Shown here: positions 34,745 through 43,250 of the stretch, piece after piece
Layout of the letters: the number at the start of each line of letters is the position of its first letter
Position numbering within the stretch: position 1 is the first letter of the stretch
From: Clostridium sp. M62/1
GTDB lineage: Bacteria; Bacillota; Clostridia; Lachnospirales; Lachnospiraceae
Direction: 5' to 3'
NCBI RefSeq assembly: GCF_020736365.1
Contig: NZ_CP085988.1
Coordinates: forward strand, 2,672,001 to 2,736,000
Length of the DNA: 64,000 nt
The notes under the pieces: generated by a model
The model's database searches: none
What the model was told of the DNA's origin: nothing
What the model saw: the letters and a program-made list of their open reading frames with translations, nothing else
Program-made: the position numbers and the translations under genes

Positions 34745-36471
34745 CAGCGGGCCTCCTCTCTCGAGAGCTGGGACAGACAGATTTCACGGTAAACGCTGCA
34801 TCTCTCAAACAGCTCCTCGTGAGTTCCTTTTCCCGCCAGCCTTCCGTCATCCAGCACCAGAATCTGATCTGCATGGCGGATGGCAGACGCCCTCTGGGAA
34901 ACAATAAACACCGTCATCTTCTGCGTCTGCTCTCTCAGAGCCTTTCTGAGCCTTGCGTCCGTGGCAAAATCGAGAGCTGAAGCACTGTCGTCCAGGATCA
35001 GGATCTCCGGCTTTTTTACCAGAGCTCTGGCAATGGTCAGCCTCTGGCGCTGGCCTCCCGAGAAATTCTTTCCTCCCTGCAGCACCATGGCGTCAAGGCC
35101 GCCCTCCCTGCCCATGACCACATCGAGGGCCTGGGCCGTTTTAAGGGCCTCCCAGATCTCTTCATCTGAGGCGCCCTCTTTGCCCCAGCGCATATTGTCC
35201 CGGATCGTGCCCTTAAAGAGCACCGCCTTCTGAGGAACTACGCCGATTCTGTCTCTCAGCTCCCGGAGAGAATAAGACCTCACATCCTCTCCTGCCACCA
35301 TCACCTGTCCCTTTGCAGCGTCATAAAACCTGGGGATCAGGTTTACAAGAGTAGATTTTCCGGCTCCTGTGCCTCCGATCACGCCGATAGTTTCTCCAAA
35401 TGCAGCGTCAAAACTGATATCCGTGAGAGAGGCTGCCTTTGCTCCCTTGTAGGAAAAGCTCACATTTTTAAAGGATACGACCGGCTCACTGCCCGGTTTT
35501 CGTTTTCCCCCGGCCGTATCAGGGATACTGCTGTGAAGCTCAAACACACTGCTGATGCGTCCGGCGCAGGCAAAGGCTTTTGTCATGGAAATAATCAGAT
35601 TCGCCAGCTTGATAAGCTCCACAAGGATCTGGGACATATAGTTTACCAGGGCAACCACCTCTCCCTGGGGAATTTCTCCCTTGTCTGCCTGCCCTGCACC
35701 TGTATAAATCAGAACTACTATGGCAAGGTTAATAATTACATAAGTGACGGGATTCAAAAGCGCGGAAATTCTCCCCACAAAGATCTGGAAGCGGATCAGC
35801 TGATCCCCCTCTTCCTTAAATTCCCGCATCTCATCCTGCTCTCTGTTAAAGGCCCGTATCACTCTCACGCCGGTCAGGTTCTCCCTTGTAATCTGCATAA
35901 CCCGGTCCAGCTGATGCTGCACCTTCCGGTAGAGGGGCATACTGATCAGCATAATTCCAAAGACCACCAGAGAGAGCAGAGGAATGGTCACCACAAAGAC
36001 AAGGGCAGACTTAAAGTCAATGGTGAAGGCCATAATCATCGCGCCAAACACAATAAACGGTGATCGCAGAAACAGGCGCAGCGTCAGGTTGACGCCTGAC
36101 TGAACCTGATTGATGTCACTGGTCATCCTGGTGATCAGCGTGGCTGTCCCCTGGGTATCCAGCTCTGTGTAGGAGAGCTGATTGATATGGCGGAAGAGAT
36201 CGCTTCTCACCCCTGTTCCGAAGCCGGCTGCAGCCTTGGCCGCGAAATACTGTGCAGTCAGGGAACAGGCCAGCCCGATCACGCCCAGGAGCACCAGCAC
36301 GGCGCCCATCTTCAGAATATAGGCCAGATCCTGCTCCCTGATTCCCGTGTCTATGATCTTTGCCATGACAAGGGGAACAAACAGCTCGAAGCTGGCCTCC
36401 AGCATTTTAAATAGCGGGGCCAGCACAGCTTCCTTTTTATATTGCTTTAAATACTTAAGTAGTTTTTTCAT
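34744..36471 (-). CDS. ABC exporter half-transporter, subunit with degenerate ATP site
   Basis: 575 residues from the ATG at 36471 (GAGGAAC upstream). Six membrane segments, then an ATPase domain with Walker A GGTGAGKST and canonical signature FSGGQRQR. Walker B reads ILILDDSAS, with Asp in place of the catalytic Glu, and the switch His is replaced by Gln in IVSQRAS. This is the usual asymmetry of heterodimeric exporters: its own site is non-hydrolytic, while its signature completes the partner's active site. Confidence 0.93.
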   Translation of the reverse strand: MKKLLKYLKQYKKEAVLAPLFKMLEASFELFVPLVMAKIIDTGIREQDLAYILKMGAVLVLLGVIGLACSLTAQYFAAKAAAGFGTGVRSDLFRHINQLSYTELDTQGTATLITRMTSDINQVQSGVNLTLRLFLRSPFIVFGAMIMAFTIDFKSALVFVVTIPLLSLVVFGIMLISMPLYRKVQHQLDRVMQITRENLTGVRVIRAFNREQDEMREFKEEGDQLIRFQIFVGRISALLNPVTYVIINLAIVVLIYTGAGQADKGEIPQGEVVALVNYMSQILVELIKLANLIISMTKAFACAGRISSVFELHSSIPDTAGGKRKPGSEPVVSFKNVSFSYKGAKAASLTDISFDAAFGETIGVIGGTGAGKSTLVNLIPRFYDAAKGQVMVAGEDVRSYSLRELRDRIGVVPQKAVLFKGTIRDNMRWGKEGASDEEIWEALKTAQALDVVMGREGGLDAMVLQGGKNFSGGQRQRLTIARALVKKPEILILDDSASALDFATDARLRKALREQTQKMTVFIVSQRASAIRHADQILVLDDGRLAGKGTHEELFERCSVYREICLSQLSREEAR

Positions 36472-36560
36472 CTCGTTCCTCTGTGCCAGCAGTCTGCCCT
36501 TCTCCCTGCAGAGTCCGGCATTCCTGCTGTCTGTTAACCTTGGGGCCGTCTGCATTTGAG

Positions 36561-36589
36561 TTGTTATTTTTCCGACCTCATGGTAATAT
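36561..36589 (+). promoter_or_regulatory. Possible sigma-A promoter of the YihY gene
   Basis: TTGTTA, 17 bases, TAATAT, about 115 bases before the start. Confidence 0.4.
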
Positions 36590-36703
36590 TATGTTACAAT
36601 ATTTAGCGGATTCTCCCGGCTGTGCCTGAGGCAAAGAAGCTGCGCTCTGCCGCGCAGGTCTCTCTGTTTTTTCGCAGCCAAAGAATTTTCGCGGGGAGTG
36701 TTT

Positions 36704-37543
36704 ATGATTTATTTTCTGGTACACTGCAAACAGATTTATGACAAGTTTGTGAAGGATGAGATTACCGTATACGCTGCGCAGGCGTCCTTTTTTATTGTCC
36801 TGTCATCCGTCCCGTTTATTATCCTGCTGCTGACTGTGCTTCAGTTCGTTCCGGCTGTGCAGCAGTCTGACTTTCTGTATCTGCTGTCACGGCTGCTGCC
36901 CATAGAGGTACAGCCCCTGGTCTATACCATTGTGGATGAGATTTACTCCAAATCCTCGGCAGCCCTCCTCTCCGTCTCCTCCATCACAACCCTGTGGTCT
37001 GCCTCCAGGGGGATGCTGGGAATTGAGAAGGGACTTAACAGGATTGCCGGCTCTCCCAGAAGGAGAGGCTACGTCATCAGCCGGATCATCAACTCAGGCT
37101 ACACCATTGTGTTTATGGCGGTCTGCATTCTGTCCCTGATCCTGCTGGTATTCGGTACAGTTATCCAGAATCTTATATTCAAGATTCTGCCCTTTCTTCA
37201 GGGACTGTCTCCTTACCTGATCAGCCTGCGTTCCATGCTGGCGCTGGTAATCCTGGTAGCCTTTTTTATGGGGCTGTACACCTTTCTTCCTTATGAGAGG
37301 CAGAGGCTCAGATGCCAGCTTCCGGGAGCCGTGTTTTCCACCCTCTGCTGGATCCTGTTTTCCTATGCCTCCTCCCTCTATTTTAAATATTTTTCCAGCT
37401 TTTCCACCATGTACGGAAGCCTCGCCAGCCTTGCCGTCCTGATGCTCTGGCTGTATTTCTGTATCTGCATCCTGTTCCTGGGGGCAGAGATCAACTGCCA
37501 TCTGACAGCCCTTGGCCGATACCGCTTCTGCCGGCGTCCATAG
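36704..37543 (+). CDS. YihY/BrkB-family membrane protein
   Basis: 279 residues, about six membrane segments. Family patterns: DEITVYAAQASFFIVLSSVPF at the start, TTLWSASRGMLGIEKGLN and FLPYERQRLRCQLPGAVF. Formerly called RNase BN by mistake; the function is uncertain. The ATG at 36704 has GGGGAG five bases before it; a GTG six bases upstream is less likely. It converges on the M32 peptidase gene. Confidence 0.9.
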   Translation: MIYFLVHCKQIYDKFVKDEITVYAAQASFFIVLSSVPFIILLLTVLQFVPAVQQSDFLYLLSRLLPIEVQPLVYTIVDEIYSKSSAALLSVSSITTLWSASRGMLGIEKGLNRIAGSPRRRGYVISRIINSGYTIVFMAVCILSLILLVFGTVIQNLIFKILPFLQGLSPYLISLRSMLALVILVAFFMGLYTFLPYERQRLRCQLPGAVFSTLCWILFSYASSLYFKYFSSFSTMYGSLASLAVLMLWLYFCICILFLGAEINCHLTALGRYRFCRRP

Positions 37544-37589
37544 TCTTTCTCCTGCCGGTTCTGGAAATGCTCTCAGAGCCGGCAATTTT

Positions 37590-39095
37590 TTACTGGTACC
37601 GTTCCCTCAGATATTCAATATAGTAATCAGGGTTAAAGTCCTCCCCGGTCACATCCTTTAAAATCTGGCGGCTGGTTTTCAGCTTTCCGTACTGGTGGAT
37701 ACTGCCGCGCAGGTACTCACGGATTACGCCGATATTTCCCTCTCTCAGCAGGCCGTCGAAATCCATAACCTTTTTCATATGGTGATAGAACTGAGCGCCA
37801 AAGGCATTGCCCAGGGCATAGGACGGGAAATAGCCGAAGGAACCCTGTGACCAGTGAATGTCCTGAAGAATCCCTTCTCCGTCATCCTCAGGGCGCACGC
37901 CCAGGTATTCCTCATACTTCTGGTTCCACAGCTCGGGAAGACTGTCGATGTCTGCATCTTCCTCTATCATCAGTTTCTCTATCTCATAGCGCACCATCAC
38001 ATGGAGACAGTAGGAAAGCTCATCGGCTTCTGTGCGGATCAGACCCGGAACTGTGCGGTTCACAGCCGCAAGGAATGCATCAAGGCTCACAGAGGCGAGG
38101 GGCTCCCCAAAAATCTCCTGAATTTTCCCATAGATCGGCTCCCAGAAATTTCTGTTTCTCCCGATAATGTTCTCAAAAAAGCGGGACTGGGACTCATGCA
38201 TTCCCATGGAAGCCCCCTGGCCGACAGGCGTCTGTGTCAGGTCGTCGCGGATTCCCAGCTCATAGATTGCATGGCCCGACTCATGAATCACAGAGAAAAT
38301 GGAAGAATCGATCCGATCGTTATAGTGGGTGGTAATCCTCACATCATGATTGTGGAGATTTGTGGTAAACGGATGGGCGCTGACTGCCATCACTCCGCGG
38401 CCAAAGTCAAAGCCCACATATTCTGCCAGAAAGCGTGCCGCTCTCTCCTGCTGCTCCTCTGTGTAGGGGCCTGTAAGAAAGCTGTCGTCAATCGTTTCCG
38501 AGCGCTTTGCGGACTCTTTTAAAAGCGGCACAACTCCCTCCTTCACCACAGCGAAAAATTCATCCAGCTCCTTCATTCCGAAATCTTTCTCGTAATTGTT
38601 TAACATCACATCATAGAGCTTCTGTCCCTTTTTCGCCCTGTAGGAGGCAAAACGCTTCTGATAGTCCACAATCTCCTTTAAAACGGGAGCAAACAGGTCA
38701 AAACGCTTCTTCTTTCTGGCATCTGCCCAGATACCGGTTGCCCTGGCTGTCAGCTCTGCAAATTTTCTGTACTCGTCGGCCGGAATGCCCTGGAGCTTTT
38801 CAAGCTCCTCCTCCACTTCCCTTACAACAGCTCTCTGAGTCTGTGTGAGAAGCTCCTCCTCTTTCCGGCACTGCTTCAGCAGCTTTTTTACCGTCTCCCC
38901 TGTGATGATGTCCAGGTACTGTCCGGACAGAGACCCTATCACTCTGGCAGTGCGCTCAGCGGCCTCCCTGGGAGCAAGCGTTTCATTGTCCCACTCAAAC
39001 AGAATCATGGCAGTCTGCACTGCCATGGCCTTCTCAAGCTGTTCCTCCAGTTTTGCAAATGACTGGCTCATGGACTTGTTTATCGGTTCATTCAT
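37590..39095 (-). CDS. M32-family metallocarboxypeptidase
   Basis: 501 residues, cytoplasmic zinc carboxypeptidase of the Thermus/Pyrococcus type, with broad C-terminal release. Zinc site HESGH in SVIHESGHAIYELG near residue 265; other family patterns are DVRITTHYND and IRTEADELSYCLH. GGAGGAAC sets the ATG at 39095; a longer frame start is excluded. A palindrome overlaps its predicted promoter. Confidence 0.95.
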   Translation of the reverse strand: MNEPINKSMSQSFAKLEEQLEKAMAVQTAMILFEWDNETLAPREAAERTARVIGSLSGQYLDIITGETVKKLLKQCRKEEELLTQTQRAVVREVEEELEKLQGIPADEYRKFAELTARATGIWADARKKKRFDLFAPVLKEIVDYQKRFASYRAKKGQKLYDVMLNNYEKDFGMKELDEFFAVVKEGVVPLLKESAKRSETIDDSFLTGPYTEEQQERAARFLAEYVGFDFGRGVMAVSAHPFTTNLHNHDVRITTHYNDRIDSSIFSVIHESGHAIYELGIRDDLTQTPVGQGASMGMHESQSRFFENIIGRNRNFWEPIYGKIQEIFGEPLASVSLDAFLAAVNRTVPGLIRTEADELSYCLHVMVRYEIEKLMIEEDADIDSLPELWNQKYEEYLGVRPEDDGEGILQDIHWSQGSFGYFPSYALGNAFGAQFYHHMKKVMDFDGLLREGNIGVIREYLRGSIHQYGKLKTSRQILKDVTGEDFNPDYYIEYLRERYQ

Positions 39096-39255
39096 ATATG
39101 TTCCTCCATTCTGTTTTATAGCTTTAAGCGCGGCCGTTATCCCTGTCAAATCCGGCTTTTTCCCGCGCCTTTATAGTATGGACAGCCCTGCTGCTTTTTT
39201 TATCTGAGTTTATCGGAAATCCAGATTTTTTCATTTATTTTGCTTTATGCCGTCT

Positions 39256-39295
39256 TATTACTATTAATAGTAATATAGAACGGAAAATTTTTCAA
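39256..39295 (-). promoter_or_regulatory. Promoter of the M32 gene with an overlapping 20-bp palindrome
   Basis: On the minus strand TTGAAA (39295-39290), 17 bases, TACTAT (39272-39267). TATTACTATT-AATAGTAATA (39256-39275) is a perfect palindrome covering the -10 box, an arrangement typical of a repressor operator. Confidence 0.6.
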
Positions 39296-39371
39296 TCATT
39301 ACCGAAGTGGTTTGCTGTTGAGGGCAGCCGCATACCGGTCTTCACCTCTGCCGGAAGGGCTGCGGCGTTCT

Positions 39372-39430
39372 AAATGAAACAGGGGCAGACCGCCTGCTTT
39401 TCCTGCAGCTGATCTGCCCCTGTTTCATTT
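39372..39430. terminator. 18-bp hairpin downstream of the NUDIX gene
   Basis: AAATGAAACAGGGGCAGA pairs perfectly with 39413-39430 around a 23-base loop, with T-rich flanks. It lies between the NUDIX stop and the M32 promoter. Confidence 0.6.
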
Positions 39431-39516
39431 TCAAATTCAATCGTTCACCCTCGGTCTTTTCTTTCATTCCCTCCTGAAACCTATAGAAATTCCGTCTCTG
39501 CCCGTTTTACGGCAGC

Positions 39517-39969
39517 TTAAAAATACTTCTTGGAGCCCCAGAGATTACTCTTTTTTAAATCCAGGTATTCATTGTAGGCTTTCTCTAGGATCTGCTTTTC
39601 ATTGGAAAACTTAAGCAGATGATAGGCTTCATAAAATTTGTAATAACCCGAATCCACAAAATACTCTTCCCGCTGTGGTTTACTGTAGTAGCTGTCCGCC
39701 ATCATCAGATACCAGTGCACGTCCTTCTCCACGGTATCGTGAGGAGTGTTGAAGGTGTACTGGCTTTTCCCGATATACTTGATGATCGAAGCGCTGACTC
39801 CCGTTTCCTCCCTGACTTCCCTGAGGGCCGTTTCCTTAAACTCCTCCCCCGGCTCTACAGTTCCCTTTGGCAAAACCCATCCCTCATACTTGTTTTTGTA
39901 GTTTTTATACAGAACAAGAATTTTACCTCGAAAAATAACCACACCGCCGCAGCTCGTTGCTTCAATCAT
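39517..39969 (-). CDS. NUDIX hydrolase
   Basis: 150 residues. The NUDIX box is complete: GTVEPGEEF, then KETALREVREETGV (G-x5-E-x7-REVREETG). It cleaves nucleoside-diphosphate-linked compounds; the substrate is not determined. The N-terminal EATSCGGVVIF and a Tyr-rich C-terminal helix region are seen. AGGAGGG precedes the ATG. Confidence 0.92.
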   Translation of the reverse strand: MIEATSCGGVVIFRGKILVLYKNYKNKYEGWVLPKGTVEPGEEFKETALREVREETGVSASIIKYIGKSQYTFNTPHDTVEKDVHWYLMMADSYYSKPQREEYFVDSGYYKFYEAYHLLKFSNEKQILEKAYNEYLDLKKSNLWGSKKYF

Positions 39970-40104
39970 TGCAATCCCTCCTGGTGTGTTTCTCTAACTG
40001 ATTGTAGTATACCGCTTTTTCAGACAATGTGCAAGACGGAGGCTGAAATGTTACACAGGGCCTGTGACAAAATCATCTTTTTCTTGCCCGGCATCCTGTT
40101 TCAT

Positions 40105-40345
40105 GGTATATTGACTGCGGAGCGGTCAATATACCTGCGCATACCGGTTTCAGCATTCACTGCTGAAAGCCGGGCGCCCGAAGGGAGCCAAAACACTACT
40201 GCGGCAAGTGCACATCTCCTGGAGAGAATAGCATATCCGGAGGATATGGTATACCAGCGGAAAAAGCACATGCCATGCCGGCATGAGCGTGTATTGGGCG
40301 AACGGTCCCAGAGAGACGGTAATCGAGATGATACACTGCACTGGT
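40105..40345. repeat. Multi-hairpin region with dispersed similarity copy B
   Basis: Perfect stems follow each other: GGTATATTGAC/GTCAATATACC (40105-40135), TTTCAGCA/TGCTGAAA (40148-40168), CATATCC/GGATATG (40232-40248) and the palindrome CATGCCGGCATG (40274-40285). The right end (40290-40330) aligns with 27897-27858 on the opposite strand. No credible frame is present. It could be a degenerate repeat or a structured RNA. Confidence 0.5.
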
Positions 40346-40369
40346 AATTTTCCCATTGGGGTAATTTTT

Positions 40370-40398
40370 TTGTACTGTTTGATTTAATATAGTAAATT
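40370..40398 (+). promoter_or_regulatory. Possible sigma-A promoter of the M20 peptidase gene
   Basis: TTGTAC, 17 bases, TAAATT, about 100 bases before the ATG. Confidence 0.4.
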
Positions 40399-40497
40399 AT
40401 TAATCTTTTATCATTTAAAATTGAGCAGGTTTTTGCTGCAGGTGCGTCCGGCATCTGCGCGGAAGATAGATTACGGCTCAGAAAGGATGGAAATTCT

Positions 40498-41679
40498 ATG
40501 AAACATGAATCTTTATCTTACATACAGGAAGCAGTGAAAAAACATGAGAAAGAAGCGGCTGCCCTCAGCGATCATCTGGCCGCCAACCCGGAGGTGGCGT
40601 ACGAGGAGTTCAATTCCAGCCGTGCGATGGCTGACCTTCTCAAACAGGCGGGCTTTCAGGTTACATACCCTTTCGCCGGATATGATACGGCCTTCTGCGG
40701 CGTTCTGGACAACGGGGACGGCCCCTCTGTGGCGATTTTAACCGAGTATGACGCACTTCCCGGCATCGGACATGGCTGCGGGCACAACCTCCACGGCTCT
40801 CTGTCTATTCTGACAGGCCTTACGCTGATGGAGCTGAAGGAGCATTTCAGGGGAAAGGTTTATGTAGTGGGCACCCCCGCCGAAGAGGCAAGCGGTGCAA
40901 AGATCACCATGGCTTCCGACGGCATCTTCGATGAGATGGATTTAGCCGTCATGATGCACAGCGGCCCGGGAGGAGTCTGCATGCCCAACACAGACTCCAT
41001 GAGCCTTCGCGGCTGCATCATCGAATTTTTCGGACAGACCGCCCATGCGGCAGCCTGCCCCTGGCAGGGAAGAAGCGCTCTTGCGGCAGCCCGTAAATTT
41101 TTCGACCTCGTGGATGCCAGACGGGAGTGCTTTACCCCCGATATACGTGTAAATGCAGTAATTCTTGACGGCGGCCTTGTCCCGAATGTCATTCCGGACT
41201 ATGCGAAGGTTAAAATGGAATTTCGGACCTCCTCTATGAGGCGTCTGGAGGACGTGGACGATATCATCCGCAAATGCGCCAGAGGCGCGGCCATCGCTCT
41301 TGACTGTGAAGTGAAATTAGACTTCCCATATCCTGATTATGCTGATGTGGTAAGAAATACCCCACTGGAAAATGAAATATCGGAGCTGCTCTCAGAGCTT
41401 GGATTCAAGGTGGAGCCGGTAGGACCGGCCACAGGCTCATCCGATGTGGGAAATGTAAGCTACCGCTGCCCCACCATCCAGCCTCAGCTGGCTATCACCG
41501 ATGAAAACTGCGCCCTGCATACTACAGAATTCTGCGCTGCAACACAGACGCCTGCGGCTCACAAGGCTATGGCGAAGGGGGCAGCGGCCATGACGGCTCT
41601 CATTCTCAGGGTTTTCAATGACGAGACGTTCAGACGGGATGTCAGGAGAAGTTTTGAGGAGGAGTTGAGGGGGAAGTAG
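40498..41679 (+). CDS. M20D-type metallopeptidase / amidohydrolase
   Basis: 393 residues, M20 family. Metal-site patterns are GHGCGHNLHG (near 94) and TPAEE (near 126). The lid domain begins around GQTAHAAACPW, and ATGSSDVGNVS is near 310. Its closest functional groups are N-acyl or aminobenzoyl-glutamate hydrolases and ACY1L2-like dipeptidases; the substrate is not determined. AAAGGATGG precedes the ATG. It is monocistronic. Confidence 0.9.
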   Translation: MKHESLSYIQEAVKKHEKEAAALSDHLAANPEVAYEEFNSSRAMADLLKQAGFQVTYPFAGYDTAFCGVLDNGDGPSVAILTEYDALPGIGHGCGHNLHGSLSILTGLTLMELKEHFRGKVYVVGTPAEEASGAKITMASDGIFDEMDLAVMMHSGPGGVCMPNTDSMSLRGCIIEFFGQTAHAAACPWQGRSALAAARKFFDLVDARRECFTPDIRVNAVILDGGLVPNVIPDYAKVKMEFRTSSMRRLEDVDDIIRKCARGAAIALDCEVKLDFPYPDYADVVRNTPLENEISELLSELGFKVEPVGPATGSSDVGNVSYRCPTIQPQLAITDENCALHTTEFCAATQTPAAHKAMAKGAAAMTALILRVFNDETFRRDVRRSFEEELRGK

Positions 41680-42344
41680 AGGGAGGGGGAAGCCTCCTCT
41701 TGATTCAACCTGCATGATCAAAGTACTGCCGGGCAGAGACCTATATGATGTAAAGTAGGAATGTCGTTTGATTGAAGAAATCCAGCTGAATAATATATCC
41801 CTCGGATGAAAAGCAAAACCTTATTGTTTTACGTCACCTTGAAAGTCAGAGCCTGCCCGGTCCCCCATAAAAAGCATTGTATTAAACAGAGACCACGATA
41901 CAGGAGCCATGCATCGCGGGTTTGACTCCCTGCTCCCATACCGCAGAGAACTGTTCCTCAGGCCGGCCAGTCCTTGGCAGAATGGCTGGCTGAATAACTG
42001 CTTTCCCTCTCCCGCGGCCTGTTTCCTCTGCTACAGTTTCATTATAAAATTTTTAATTATCTCGAAAATTCCGCAGGACAGCAGATTAATCAGGATCTCT
42101 TCCATCTGTTTTCTCATCATACTGTATCTTCCTCCATTTTTATATTTCGAGCGCTCGCATACAGTATGACAGAATTTCCCCTTTTCTTCTCCTCAAATTT
42201 TCTGCGGATAAGCATTTTTGATCTTTTTATAAAAACTTTGCTTCTCGTTTCTCTCTTCTGTCCAGCTTTTCCCGCCAGTCTGATATCTCCCTGCCATTTT
42301 CAGCCGCAGACTGCTGCTGCAGGCCGTTTAGCGCCGGAGCTTTC
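41680..42344. other. 665-base gap without a convincing gene
   Basis: Short frames here lack ribosome sites and family patterns. Around 41917-41940 there is a GGGTTTGACTCCC segment like a tRNA T-arm, but no complete tRNA. At 42118-42168 an inverted repeat CATACTGTAT/ATACAGTATG encloses the palindrome CGAGCGCTCG (42148-42157). It may be a degraded region. Confidence 0.5.
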
Positions 42345-43118
42345 CTACACTCCGCCGTGCACCATATCTGCTGCCATCTTGACAATCAGCAGCGCCGCGA
42401 TCAGAAGCATCATAGGGCGGATAAACTGAGCCCCCTTTTTGATTGCCATTCCCGCTCCCACGTATCCTCCCAGGATTCCGAACACAGACACGGGAACCGC
42501 CACCGTCCAGACTACCTTTCCGGCTAGGATGTAGGAGGCCGAAGCTGCCACGGTGGAGGCCAGAAGCGCAGCCTTTGCATTTCCTGAGGCTGTCTTTAAA
42601 TCGTATTTCAGCAGCTTTGTGAACAGCAGAATCACCACTGTTCCGGATCCCGGCCCGAGAACACCGTCGTAAAAGCCCATGATCACTCCCGTGAGCAGGC
42701 AGGCGCGAATCCTTTTCCAGCCTTTTATCTCCTCTGTGCGGTTGACCTGGGGGTATTCTCTGCTCATAAAAATGAGCAGTGCCACTGCAGGCATGGATGC
42801 CAGGATCATAATTTTCAGCGGCCGATCCGGCAGGTGCAGGACAAGCTGTGCCCCGCAGGCGGAGCAGAAAAAAGTCACAACTCCCACCCCGATGGCAGTC
42901 TTTCCGTCGATCAGCCCGTTTTTCAGAAAGCGGACGAAGGAAGTAAAATTTCCCACCAGGCAGCCCACCTTGTTGCAGGCATAGGCGTTATGTACGGGAA
43001 GGCCGGTGAACAGATAGGCGGGAAGGGCCACCAGCCCTCCTCCGCCGGAAACTGCATCCATAAAACTGGTCAGAAAAAATATGGGACATAAAAACAGTAT
43101 CATCTGAAGCTCTGTCAT
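42345..43118 (-). CDS. TSUP (TauE/SafE) family anion exporter
   Basis: 257 residues, about seven to eight membrane segments in two repeats. Family patterns are SGGGGLVALPAYLFTGLPVH with NKVGCLVGNF in the first half and GFYDGVLGPGSGT with LKTASGNAKAALLAS in the second. Members move sulfite, sulfoacetate or similar anions; the substrate is not determined. AAGGAG precedes the ATG. It stands alone. Confidence 0.92.
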   Translation of the reverse strand: MTELQMILFLCPIFFLTSFMDAVSGGGGLVALPAYLFTGLPVHNAYACNKVGCLVGNFTSFVRFLKNGLIDGKTAIGVGVVTFFCSACGAQLVLHLPDRPLKIMILASMPAVALLIFMSREYPQVNRTEEIKGWKRIRACLLTGVIMGFYDGVLGPGSGTVVILLFTKLLKYDLKTASGNAKAALLASTVAASASYILAGKVVWTVAVPVSVFGILGGYVGAGMAIKKGAQFIRPMMLLIAALLIVKMAADMVHGGV

Positions 43119-43250
43119 TGCCTTCTCCTTTGCCTTTTTCTCTTCTCATCTGGGGTCTCCCGCTCTCCCCGGTCTATTTCCGGATCTTGTTGTATACGCC
43201 CCTGCTTTCATGGATCTGGGCCGGGCGCCTCCGTTTCTTTCAGCCGTGTC

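Noticed and set aside
40101..40454. 117-residue minus-strand frame
   Set aside because: It is made of the hairpin chain and repeat B; its short match to a frame at 27710-28078 (WDRSPNT) comes from the shared DNA repeat, not from a protein.
41900..41940. Possible tRNA gene
   Set aside because: Only a T-arm-like segment is present; no acceptor, D or anticodon arms can be folded.
41909..42429. Two plus-strand frames of 86 and 87 residues
   Set aside because: No ribosome sites, odd composition, and the first begins in the tRNA-like trace.
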